Source: Istiophorus platypterus (Eukaryota > Chordata > Actinopteri > Istiophoriformes > Istiophoridae). Taken from it: DNA of 64,000 nt. How positions within the stretch are numbered: the stretch's first letter is position 1; the number at the start of each line of letters is the position of its first letter. Under the pieces are notes generated by a model, which made no database searches, was not told the DNA's origin, and saw only the letters and a list, made by a program, of their open reading frames with translations. Positions 40,141-52,290 of the stretch are shown in pieces. Made by a program: the position numbers and the translations under genes. Where the stretch lies: contig CM029118.1 in assembly GCA_016859345.1 (NCBI GenBank), positions 27,772,001 to 27,836,000 on the forward strand, read 5' to 3'.

Positions 40141-40735
40141 AGGTGGAAAGTAACGGAATGCATTTTCTCAAGAATACACCGAAATGCATTTTTGAAATAC
40201 TTGTTCTACCTCAGTATTCTCAATTAATTCCACTTTATACTCGCACTCGACTGCACTTCACTGCAAAGCAATGTAAGTTTTTTTTTTTTTTTTTACTCCA
40301 ATACATTTATTAGTCTTGGCTTTAAAAATAACATCTAAAACATAGGTTCAGTTTGTAAAATATGGTGTAAAATATGGTGCACTATTACTTAAACTTCCCA
40401 AAAACTGTATAAAATGGGCTTCACCTCACCCACATTAAATGCTACTTATACAATGCTACTTACTTGTTGCATCAACAATTATATTCTAAATTGAAAAAAT
40501 AATAATAATAATATAACACTCTAAGTGGGGCCATTTTGTATAGAAAGCAATTTGACTTTTGAGACTGTAAATCCATATTGCTGCCAGTACTTCTGCACAT
40601 TTACTTACAAGTGTATATAAGTATCATTTTTAGTGCAGGACTTTTACTTGTTAAAATACGTTTTCAGTATCCTGACACTTGTGCCAGTACTACTATTACT
40701 AAAGTAAAAGAATGTGAGAACTTCTTACACCACTT
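40141..40735 (+). repeat. interspersed repeat family A, copy 3
   Basis: It begins AGGTGGAAAGTAACGGAATG and ends AACTTCTTACACCACTT. The reverse complement of its end corresponds to the opening of copy 2. Inside are the family landmarks: a poly-T followed by ACTCCAATACATTTATTAG, and GTGCAGGACTTTTACTTG. Three copies of one family within about 11 kb of the same intron suggest local accumulation, though the family is very abundant in fish generally. Confidence 0.68.
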
Positions 40736-42480
40736 GAAATCATACTAAAAAGGTTGCCTCATAATCATCATCGTATCTAAAACAAATGATGTCTGTACCT
40801 CCACAGTTACAATGCAAGGAAGGACCAGCATGTGCAAGCACCACCTACAGTATAACGGTGGTACAAAATCTACCACCACCACCACTGTTTTTTTTCTCCT
40901 CCATGAGAATAAAAAATACTGTATAAAATTCAGTTTACAAAACACATGCATTTTTCTTCGCTAGGTACCGAGTCCAAAACTGCAATTGTGGTTTAGGCCA
41001 ACCAAGGACTCACAAAACTGTAGGGCGTCGCATTGCCTTACATTTAGAAAAGTATAATGTTTTGAGCATAAACTGGCACAGGTATCAAAAAAGTAAACAA
41101 ACAGAACAGTATGTTATGCATTTTATTTTGTATTTAATTTAAATTTTGCAACTTCATCCCAAGACGTAATCATTGTGTGGAAGTATTTTTTTCAGTAAGT
41201 TTGGTTGGTGAATTTGTTTGGATATCACTGCACACTTCAGTCCTTTTCATTTGCAAAAATAATTGTCAAAGTTTTACAACAGGTAAAAAAATATTTGTGT
41301 CACCAGTCATTTGGAAAGCGACAGCAAGAAGTAAAGATACAGCGTCAATGTGCAACAGACAGACGGACAAGTAACAAGAGACAGAGTGACACTTGCAGGG
41401 AATGACACTTCTCCTCTGCCGCCCACTCCTCTGGAGGCCCACACTTCCTCTCTTCCTTGCTGAGTCCAGGGGACATCTTCCATACACGCTGGGTGTCACA
41501 GCAGACGGATGACTAGCTTCAGCAGCACTGTGCCATTTCCCCTTCTCACACTAAACTGTCACACCCCCCTCCTCCAAGCCTTCCTGGCCTGCTGGGCCTT
41601 ACCACTTCTTGGCCCGAGATTCACAGACACACACATACACAGTCATCAAGAAGAGCCACACATATTCATATATGCACCCTCACACAAGTACAAACAGACA
41701 TGCCTTTCTCTCCCTTCTTTCTATGACTTATGCTCAGCAGGAAACCGTGCAGCCAGTCACAATCATCCAACTTGCTGCCTCCAGGAGGCTCTTCTCCTGG
41801 GCTAAGTGAGTAACTCTACCAGATTGGATTCATACTGTAATAGTAAAGGTCACTCAGCTAGACCAGGTCTTACCACAAAGTCTATCTAGCTCAACAGCAG
41901 ACTTCAGTTTTCACCTCTGCATTGTAAACCTTTTTGTTTTCTGATAAAATAATGTTATTTTCACAAAACTGCCAAAAAAAACCTGTCTAAACTTTGAACT
42001 TGTTTAAAAAACTGAACACTCTTGACCCCACATGACTGATAGAATAGTTAATGAAATGGATATAAATGATAGATCATTTGAAGGGTGTTGACAGTGCAAC
42101 AAAAAGACATCGTGCCCTGTATGCACCAGCACCCGTAAGCCGTAAGCAGCTTCGACTACCAGTAAATATTGGAACAGTTTCAACTACCAGCAAGAAATGA
42201 TCATAAGCAGCCTATTGCTGTTTTCTCTGCATTCATATGATTCGGGAATAAACTGGAAAAGAAAGAAAAATGGGCATGAAACACATGTTACCCATGTGAC
42301 AGTGCACAACAAATGGCATATTCAAGAGAGGAGAAATCTATAGATAGGGATAAAAATGTCCAAGGAATTCGAGACTTTTCAAAACATGGAAGCAGCACAC
42401 TCTTATAAATCAGAATTTGCAACCAATTTGTTCTTGTTTAGATTTCTAGAGGGGACGGTGCCGTGGATTGTTTGCAACCC

Positions 42481-42527
42481 CCACACACACACACACACAG
42501 AAACACACACACACACACATACACACC
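42481..42527 (+). repeat. (CA)n microsatellite, interrupted
   Basis: CA repeat units broken by GAAA and AT. Confidence 0.92.
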
Positions 42528-43343
42528 CCAAGAGTCTGGAGGGTTCTGAAATTAAGCCTGTGGCAAAACATACTGTACACAGTTACCGTACTGGAAAGAG
42601 AGGCTCTAACAGCCCTGCAGAGCACTATTTATTCATTTCAAAACTCGTGCATTTGAGTTCATTTGCAAAACTACAATAAAGCCCCTGATAAAAATCTACC
42701 CCTCCTCTGTCTCCCCTTTAAATCTCTCATAAATCTCAGAGCATCCTTTCCTCCACCAGTGTCATTGCAGAAAGCCACACTTTTCAATTTCTGGAGTGAG
42801 AAAAAGGACAGGGGGTAAAAAGCCTCTTCCAGTATTACATCTTTTCTACTTTATTACCAGTCTTCTGGGAAAATGGGGGCAGCTTTGCAGCCTGGCTATC
42901 TGTTTACATTTTCTTTACAAGACTATATTGGAATTATAATTGTATTCTATGGCGCCTTCTTTTGGTGCCTTGCTCTGTTTAAAGGTCCTGTGGACCTGGG
43001 GAGATGAAGAAAAATGGACCCCTTTTGAGGGATTCGATTACTGAGAGAGAAAATGCAGCTGCACACTGGCCCTTTTTTCTTTTCCCTTTTCTGCTCTCCT
43101 CCAGGTGCCAATCTCTTGGGATGCTCGATATTTGAGCTGCAGTGCTGATGCAAACACACTCGCATCAACGTGCTGTTAAATTATTTCTTGTTTTTTTTGG
43201 TGGAAACAGACAAAAGGAAATATAGCTATGAGATAAATTATTATGAATAAGGTCATTAAAAAGAAGTTCTAATAGTTCTGCCACCGACCACAGATCCTGC
43301 TAGAGAGATATTACTTGCTTTATTGACCTGAGTGAGTATATCT

Positions 43344-43345
<2 letters not shown>

Positions 43346-43408
<63 letters not shown>
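43346..43408. repeat. (TA)n microsatellite, 63 bp
   Basis: An uninterrupted alternating TA run, the longest simple repeat in the window. Confidence 0.95.
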
Positions 43409-43411
<3 letters not shown>

Positions 43412-43577
43412 AAGGTTACAGGGGTCAGAGTGCTAAAGCACTGCATGTTTTTGGTTGCTTTGATGTTGCCTTAGAGTTGAAATAGTACTGTACTGAAAAC
43501 TGACGTGAAAAAAGGCATTTACACAGTTTTTGGGATCCAGCCTTTGATTTATAATTCAATAGAGGGAATTTTGTGTC

Positions 43578-43617
43578 AAAATAAATAAATAAATAGATAG
43601 ATAAATAAATAAATAAA
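43578..43617 (+). repeat. (AAAT)n microsatellite with ATAG units
   Basis: AAAT units interrupted by two ATAG units, about 170 bases beyond the long TA run. Confidence 0.9.
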
Positions 43618-44282
43618 ACCAAGCATGGATGTAGTGTAACTAAAACATGATGTCCATCTAAATAAACTAATGGTGAAAAGTCGCCTCCTTACTTTTATAT
43701 ACTGTAAGTGCAGGAATTGCTGCCAATTGAAGAATTTTTGTAAACTGAAAGGAATTGTTTTAGTTTTTTTTTTTTTTTTCAAAATATTTTCCAACTCCTC
43801 AGTTTCACCATGTTAAAAAGAGGAAAACAAGTTTTATCACTAGTCACGGCACAATGTGACATGCAGGTTACACAAACACAGCATAAATATTCCATCACAA
43901 TATGGATAATTGCTGATATTTCTACAGCTCAACTACACTGTCTAGTGCAGTGGAGTGAGACAGTAAATTTGTATCCTTAATAATGTTTGGAATTAATTAA
44001 AATGCAAAGCCACGAGCCCAGAGAGCAACCACAGGTGGTGGTGAAGAGAGCGCAGTGAGTACAGCCTGATGAGTGCAAGCCTCCATGACTCATGTCCATT
44101 TAACTGATGATTTCTAATTTTATTATTGTTATTCATATTATTTTGCCGCCCTTTCAATGAGATGAGTTTGCCATTTTACCCAACAATTTCCTGTGTAATA
44201 TCATTCTGTCAATAAGTAATTACTTGCTTTGCAAATTGCTGTGCAAAATGTTCATTGGAGGGGAGAAGATCCATATCAATTG

Positions 44283-44305
44283 TTCATTTGCATAATGCAA
44301 ATGAA
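44283..44305. promoter_or_regulatory. double-octamer POU palindrome
   Basis: ATTTGCATAATGCAAAT (44286-44302) is two octamer sites in inverted orientation around a single A, and the palindrome extends three more bases on each side. Octamers are bound by POU-family factors, many of them neural. The surrounding 44140-44330 has little repeat character and several AATTA/TAAT motifs. Enhancer function is inferred. Confidence 0.4.
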
Positions 44306-46969
44306 TCCTCACAGAGGAAAAAACAACTTTGCTGCCATCACTTACAGTTGGATACCAGCACTGCTGCTGGAAAAGCACAAGTGTCTTTACTGTAGACCTT
44401 TGTGCTCCTCTGTAGTAAAGGCACTTATCATTTTCCTGCTCCTAAAAGGAGCAAAAAATAAACTGAAGCCCCAGACTGATGCATCACTGTTTTTGTTGCT
44501 TTTGTTTTTTAGCTGGCAGGAGAAAAAAAGGCTACCAATATTTGACAAGTAGAGCAGTGGCTTGTGAGCAGTTGTCCATTTGTTGCAACTTAGGCATTAG
44601 CAGAGGATGAGCTCCCCGCCACTCCATTAGGCTTTCTCCTGATAGAGTAACACCATTTTAGCCCCCTGTTTACTTAATATGCAGGATCCGGCCCCGTCTA
44701 TTTGCTTCTAATCAACTGATAAGACGAAAGGCCTTTTCTTCAGCCCCTGGAGGATGAAAACCAAACTCCTAATGGTCATTAGTAGCAATTATGTTCCGTA
44801 ACTAGTACAGCCCTCTCTGCTTTTGCTGTGTTGGCTGCATAGGCACATGTGGATCCAATGTGGACACAAGGGACCCTGAGTGTTTCAGGATACACTTTTA
44901 TATACTGGGGCCGAGCATGGCTCCTGTTTGAAGATGGATAAGTTTAGTTTTCTATCTGATTGCCTGCCGCCATATGGATAAGTTGTTCTTTGCACATGCA
45001 TATACACAATATTGAGTGTGTGTATGTGTGTGTTTACTGTATTGAAAGCATGGTTACAGAGCGTCAATGGCTCCATGTCTCAAATCCCCTCTATTCTCCT
45101 CCACTCTGAAAGCATCATTAACACAGCACTCTGACTTTACTGTAATTGCGGCGTTGTCAAAGGCATCTTGAGGACACTACATGGAGCTACAGTGTAGGCC
45201 CATGCATGCTGCAGCACCTCCCAATTAGCTAACTCAGCTCCTTTGCTACAGGATTCAGGAGACTTGTGATTTTTATGCAAAACCCCCGAGATCAAACGGC
45301 CTCTGCCCTAATCCCCGGAGTTGAACCTAGCGAGTGTGATCCTTATCGGCAAACGCCAAGCCCGTGCAGAGCACGATCCAATTATGTATTCACAGAGACC
45401 TTTTTGACATGCATTTTCCCTCCACATGAGTGATGCAACAAAGGCAGGAATCCCACTCCGATTCTTGCATTGTAAATGTTAGCACACATATTGTGTGCAG
45501 AAATCCTGCTCAAGACATCTGATCCAAATTCTGCCTCAATCTGAAGTGGCATTTGTTGAAGTCATACAGTGCACTCAGCTATCTGCTCGGTTAAATCCCT
45601 CCATCCTAATTTCACTAGTGTGTTGGACTGGATATCATCCACTTATGAATCCTTGGAGATCATTTCTAAGAAGTTCCTGTGGATGAGTAACCGGATGAGA
45701 ATTGCAATATTATGATATTATAACTGTTGCTGAGTTTCACATATAAACAGCAGCAACATTACACACTCAATCCATTGTCTTTATCAGATGTGCATGAGCA
45801 GCCGCATATGGACTGTTAGTGTACTATAGGAATCAGCTGTGTAAACAGGACAACAGAAGAGCCTTGCAGGCACTAAAAAACAGGCACGCTAACACACACA
45901 AAGACACATGCACAAAGCACTCAGTGGTGATGGGGAAGCCTTTGTCATAAAAACTAATAATGAGGTAGTGTGTTGCTTGGGTGCAGTAATTACATATCCC
46001 AGGATATCAGCATGGTATTTATAAAAACACCCGACATCAACAAAGAAGAAAAGGTCATCAAGACAGATATGACATTAGCATTTTGACTGCATACACAATG
46101 TGCAAACACACGCAAGAAACACATGTGTGTATGTGCATGCACAAATACACAGACACACCAAAAGATAATGTCATGTTTTCTTATCTGACCACTCAATGAG
46201 ACACAAAGACAATGTGTGGTTTGTTTGCGCGTGGAACTGTGTTTATGTGGCTGCATGTTACTGTGTGTGGAAGGAGACGCTGATAAACATGCCACCTCTT
46301 GGCAAGTGGTGATTCAAGCGGGCGCCGGCTTCTGTAAACACTGGGAGTGCTGCACAGATTGAGATGGAGGGAAATAAGGACCTGTGTGACTGCTTTCATC
46401 CAGATGGAGGCTACAATGGTTTTGGGGTTGGCCCAGGTCGTTTCCCCCGATGACAAACCATTCAGAGATCTGTGGAGCCATTAAAATATTGCTGCCTCAC
46501 CACAGCTGCTCCTCGTCTTCATGAGCTAACAGCAGCAATGCGGCTTCATGATGCAGATAAAGCACACAAAGTAACATAAAAGGGCACTGTGCCATTTGGC
46601 AGAGTGTTCCTCTTCTTAGAGGCGAGCAGAGTCATCTCATGAGACTCAGAGGGGGTTTCCCTCCAAGACACAGCTCCTTGTTTCTGTGAAATTTCAAGTA
46701 TCTTCACACTTCTTTTTCACTGCTCAGTATTTAAAGAGAATTTCCTCAAAGGATGACATTGTTGACAACACTGTATTTTTGCATTTTCTGTTCAATGCCT
46801 TACTCACACGGCATTCTTAATTGCGTTCACTTAAAGCTGCATTTTTTTTTTCTTGATTTCCATTTTTATTTGGTAGCTTTTATACTAAAAAAAAAAAAAA
46901 ACATTAACACAAATAACATTTATAAATAAAAGCAGCACAGTGGTACTGTGGAGATCTCTCGCTGTCTAC

Positions 46970-47175
46970 ACTTGTTTCCACCCACAGACATGCAGGTTAG
47001 GTGAACTGGAAACTCTAAATTGTGTGTAGGTGTGAATGTGAGTGGGAATATGTTGTCTGTATGTGTGATAGCCTTGCAATAGATTGGCAGCCTGTGAGGG
47101 TGTCCCAGTGTATACTGGGACAGGCTCCAAGCCCCCTGTGACCCCGAACAGGATAATCTTAGAAAATGGATGGCT
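46970..47175 (+). repeat. retrotransposon-type repeat tail ending ...GGATGG
   Basis: The order ACATGCAGGTTAGGTGAACT, then CTCTAAATTGTGTGTAGG, then TGTGAATGTGAG, GACAGGCTCCAAGCCCCC, TGACCCCGAACAGGATAA and AATGGATGG is that of a very common teleost interspersed repeat, usually the 3' tail of a retrotransposon. This copy is diverged and truncated. The family name is not assigned from sequence alone. Confidence 0.62.
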
Positions 47176-47467
47176 GTTTTTTGATAAAGTCAATTATTCA
47201 TTCCTATATAAAATTATTGAAATGATTTATAACAAATAAAGTTCAATTGAAATTAATTCATTTTCTCCATGTTTGTTTTTGAAGTGTACTTATTTAGACA
47301 AAATTGTACCAACCAAAAAGAAAATGTTTCAGTTTTATTTAGTGACACTGCCCCTTCCAATACTTTTCACAAATAGATGTGAATTTTTGCTTCTCACTGT
47401 CAGTATTTGTACTATAATTTCATTGGTGCCTGTGACTTAACAGGTGATCATTTACCATAACTGGAAA

Positions 47468-47481
47468 GCGCCATCTAATGG
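47468..47481 (-). promoter_or_regulatory. CTCF-like site (13 of 14)
   Basis: GCGCCATCTAATGG matches the same CTCF core consensus at all but one position and in the same orientation as the site at 23049. It lies in intron 2, about 300 bp beyond the repeat tail at 46970-47175. Occupancy is inferred. Confidence 0.33.
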
Positions 47482-50064
47482 GAATCCTTACTAACATTAG
47501 CATACGACAGATCCCTCCCTGTGTTTTAATGCTGTAAAGGTACATAGAACTAAAACTGCTAAGGGTAAATAGCAAAAGCTATGCGTGCTTGATGAGTCAG
47601 TACTGACTGGAGAATGTCCATAAGAGCTTGGAGCTTAGGTGCTATTTCAGTGTGTTGAAAAATGGTTTTATCCTGTAATCAAATTTTTTTTTAAACTGAA
47701 AAAAAATTTAAAAAATAGCTTCTGTATCATCATAGTTTATACTTCCTAACACAAAAAATGAAAAAAAAAAAAAAAAACTTCAACTTTCAATTCTGATAAC
47801 ATCCTCCAACATTACACCAGTCCAGCCTTTCATCAAACTCATCTGTGATGATGTTACACTAATTGGATCTTCTATTATTCATAATAGCAGAAGTTTTTCT
47901 TGAAACTCTGCATTTCATTAAAACACAATAGAGGAGACCGGGTGTTAGCAAAGATTTGTTAATATTTCATCAGATAGACCATTGGTGCATGTCCAATCCA
48001 CAAGCAGAACAACAAGCAGTTGCAGCTAGGATAAAGGCAATTAGCTAGACTTCAATAACAGACGGCCTCTAGCCCCTAAAAGCTTTTCACATGTTTCTGG
48101 CATCCTCCATTCAGTGTCCCTGAACACCTCATTTCGTTGCCATCGAGAGAGGAGAGAGCAGCTGAGAGAGGCAACGTAACATGCTGTGTCCTTCGTTGTG
48201 CACGCGGTGCTGGCAGACAAAGCACATACACCAGGATTCTTTAAGGAACAATTTCAACATCCTGCTCACTCGGCCCTGATTCCCATTAAGCATTCATGAT
48301 TCATCTGGATTTTATATTATAACGTTTTGAATTTTTTATGCATCTGCCCCCCCACACCCAATCCCACCCCCTTTTCTTATCCAACCATGAAAGACAGAAG
48401 AATTAATCAAACAATGGAGGAGCAAAGAAAAAGTGTCACTTTCACATACACAAAGACGGTTGTAATTCCATCATTAGCAACTGCTTGTTAAATCCAGGTT
48501 ATTTTTTACTTGAAATCAGTTTATTTATATAAGCAGGCTCAGGCTAGATGTATCATGTGCAACTTGGAGATACAAACACAGGGTTTCTTACCAGTATTAG
48601 AGGAATGCAGGTGTCTGCAGGTGAAATTAAGGTTGGAGAATAAAGTATGGGGCATGTGTGGGTTTGCTGCCCTTTTACCCCCCCCCACAGCTATTATTTC
48701 AGCTATCTTTTTGTCCTTCCTACAGAAGGGATCATTAAACCAAAATAATTCATTTGTCAGAAAGGTCAAAGCCACAGTCTGTTGGCATCCAGATACCAGA
48801 GTTAGGGGTAGGAGTGGTTACATTGAGAGAGAGCAGACAGCATCGGATGGAGCTTTGATTCTTCTTTTTTTTTTTTTCGTATCGTCGACTCAGTCATTGA
48901 GGTGAGCAACTCTCTGCCTTCTGCTCGGCAGTGATCATAATCCTCATCTTTAATAACTATTATAGGTGAAGACACCGATCTTCAAACAAATGTCACATCC
49001 ACTGTTTACTGAGGCCGCTTTGTTGTTATTACTTTGTATGAGATGGGTGAGGAGGGTAGGGAGGATGTAGGGAAGGAGTGAGGAGGGGAAGTAAGGAGGC
49101 GGAGGAAGAGGATTGAGGACCGTCATCTTTTAAGTGCCAGAAATAGGCACTCGCTCCCCCGTTCCAAAACTCCCTCCCCATTGTCTCTCCTACTCCAGCC
49201 CACGTGTGCTCTCAGCTAACCATGAAGCCAAATGCACATCCAGCCGCACAATAACAACATCCATTCTTAACAAGATTACTCCGGCAGTCCCAGTTTGGCT
49301 GATGGGACGTGTATGGGAGCAGAGGCGCAGGGATAAGCTGCGTGCAGCCGCCTGCAGCATTTCACATACGCTGGGCTCTATCCATAGGAGAGGAGCTGCC
49401 TGGGGAGTTGAGCCAAACATCGAGCCCACAAGAGCACACTGGCACATGGATCAGGAATCTTTAGCTGCTACTGCTGCTGCTGCTTTTGCTTGTGCCCACA
49501 ACTGCTATGTCAGAGGCAAGCACCAATTAGCAGGTTTCAGATAATCATAATCTTTTGATTTGAATAATCAGATTTGAATAATTGTAACCTCATTTACTGC
49601 CACTGATGCCTGGCCAGTGTTTTGACTAGGAAACACAGAATCATAAGTAAGCAGAATGTCCAACATCAGGCTCTAATGTTGCCTTAAATTAGTTGTCTAT
49701 CATTGCCTGTTTAAAATATGATAATGAAAGGGCTGGTGTTTTGTCGAGGAAATAAACAATCATTTAAATATCTGGACACAAAAAGAAAAAAAAAAACACA
49801 AAAGCCGGGTTTCAAAGGCTTTTAAATTGCAAAAATTCATCTCTTGATAATTTGAAAAAGATATAGTCCAAACAAAGAAAATTCCCCTATACTGAAAAGA
49901 AACTAGACTATTTAGCCAAAGCAGCACGCAAGCAAAGCATTTGAGGTGAGCCGCTTTAATTCCTATAAATTAGTTAGAGCAAAGTTTAAGGCAGAGTGCC
50001 AGATGATTTAGCCTGCTAAGCGCTCCACCTCCGCACAGCCAGCCCAGGCCAAGCCTGGTGAGCC

Positions 50065-50150
50065 AGGGAGTGTGAGGGAGGAAGAAGAGATGAGAGGAGA
50101 GGGGAGGGAAGGCAGTAAAAGGGGGGCTGGGGTTGAGGGAGAGTTTGACC
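50065..50150 (+). repeat. G-rich purine tract
   Basis: Nearly all purine on the + strand with many GGG and GGGG runs. Confidence 0.7.
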
Positions 50151-52215
50151 TAACGAGGAGGGGGCTTTTTCTGGATTTCCACTCGAAGAGTTTGACACCA
50201 TTGACTGACAAACACTGACACGGGAGAGAGCTAATCGTGGTGACGCAGTCCAAGGTGAAACCACAAAAGGGCAATTTGCTATGAATTAGCACTGATGTAG
50301 AAAGTCAGGAAAGTGGCCCCCGTGTGAGCTACTCACTGTACAACATGGATTTAATGATTCTGAGCCACAGATGTGAGTGATAGCAGCAAGCTTGTTATTT
50401 TGCTCAGGGACTCTGAAGCCATGTGAATGGCTGTGCTTTCCTGTTAAATTATTATTGCAGCTGATGCATGTACACAAGAGAGCTTCCAGGGATTGCGGAC
50501 AAGGCGCGTCATGTGCCTTCTTATGATACACTAAACACTGAACTGAAACACGACTTCCTCTCCCGTATATAAATACACGAGGAGAAAATACAGTATTTGA
50601 TTTAATGCACTAGGTACATGTGAGAGGAAAGCCAGGACATTGTGAGCTACATATGCCCCTCGTTTATACGCGTGGGTGTGTTTAGAAAGACATAAAGAGG
50701 GAAACAGAATGAGTGATGTTTTAAAAATGACACATCTGCCAGTGGTAAACTGCGTGTGTACACTGCAGTACTTCTATTAAATCATCACTGACAGGCTGGT
50801 AAAAACAAAATTACTTGGCAATAACATTTAAGATACAAGCAATGCCAATACGTTTGCTGGAAAAGTGAGTGATAATGTCAGTGAGAATGAGGTCACCTGT
50901 AAATTTCAGATACAATAGATTCAAGACTGTGAATTTCTGCTTAAAACACATATGGAGCAGTTTAGTGAGAAATCTTTCATAAATATGACCATGCTGCCGA
51001 GCCTGCAAATGTTTGCAGTGACACACAAGGTATAAACCGTTTTGGACACACTGTGCTTACTGTTGCACACATAACCCTCGTGTCTAAGAATGCTCCTTAT
51101 CCAAGCCTGTGTCTGTTCATCTCATTCTAGTCTATAACACTCACAAATGGACTACTGTATGACACAAACCCATATACACATACGCAGCTGGTTAATAGGA
51201 ACCCGGATGACAACACTAAGCCATAGACAACCTGTCAAGCTCTTTGAGGGCAGCGCTCACATGATCCAACGGCTCTATCAGAGCCACCACAGGGCCAAGT
51301 GTTTTATTACCGACTGGGAGGGATGGACAGAGGGAGGGACTGGAAAGGAAGAGGGAGACTGTGACCATTGATATAATGGCCCTGCCGACACTGGTGATTT
51401 ACTGTACAGGTGAGCCTTGGGGAAAGAGGGAAGTGCAGGGAAGGGGAGGAAGAAGAAGCAGAGGAGAGAGTGATGTTAGCATGTTATTTTTTTTCTAATT
51501 ACACAAGAGAAGGGAAAGGAGATCTAAGGGCTGAGAGACAGAGGAGCTGCTGTTAGACTGCAGCTCAGTATGGATCTTTGTGGTGCTGCCTGAAGAGAGA
51601 TTAAAGAGCTGTATTCCAGGAGCTGCTGTGGGTGTGAGAAAATGAATGCAACGAAATTAAGTCCAGCGAACATTGATGGGCTTTCCTTTCCTGAATTTAT
51701 TGACAGCTTTTTTTTTTTCTCAATCCTTTCACTATGGCACTGGAACCTGTGTCTCATTTGGGCTATATTTGTGAATTTATTATATCTGAGCCAATGCTCA
51801 TAATTTGTCCGTCATAATGACTATCAATCACTGGCAATAATTCAGCTAATATTCTCATTAACTCCCACCCCTCATCCATCAATCAAAGGCCAAGGCTTAG
51901 ATCCGCTCAATTGTTGGAGCCGAAGTATGTGCAGATTAAGGTGGGGGATCCTTACTAATCAGAGGCTACGTTGGCACGACTCAGGGGATCAACCTTTGAT
52001 CTGCTGTAAACCAGCAACAGTAGGGCCTCTGGCATGACCTGGCAGTCTCAGGCTGCTCTGGCAGCTGCATTTAGGACTCAGTCTCGCTTTAGCTTTGCTT
52101 CACATCACCAAAACATACACTTGGTGAAATTTTAACAATGTCATTGCACCACACCCCATCAGCCCCGGAGGCAAGTTTACTTGGACTTTAGAATCAGTCT
52201 CTCCATAATCACCCC

Positions 52216-52290
52216 ATCACAGAGAGAGAGGGAGAGAGAGGGGATGAGAGAGGGAGAGACAGAGGTGGAGGCAGGGGACAGAGAGAGGGA
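52216..52290 (+). repeat. GA-rich purine tract
   Basis: GAGAGAGGGAGAGAGAG-type sequence, nearly all purine on the + strand. Confidence 0.75.

Noticed and set aside
49134..49544. 136-codon + strand frame with an alanine run
   Set aside because: No known domain and no splice or promoter context; the alanine run comes from a short GCT repeat.
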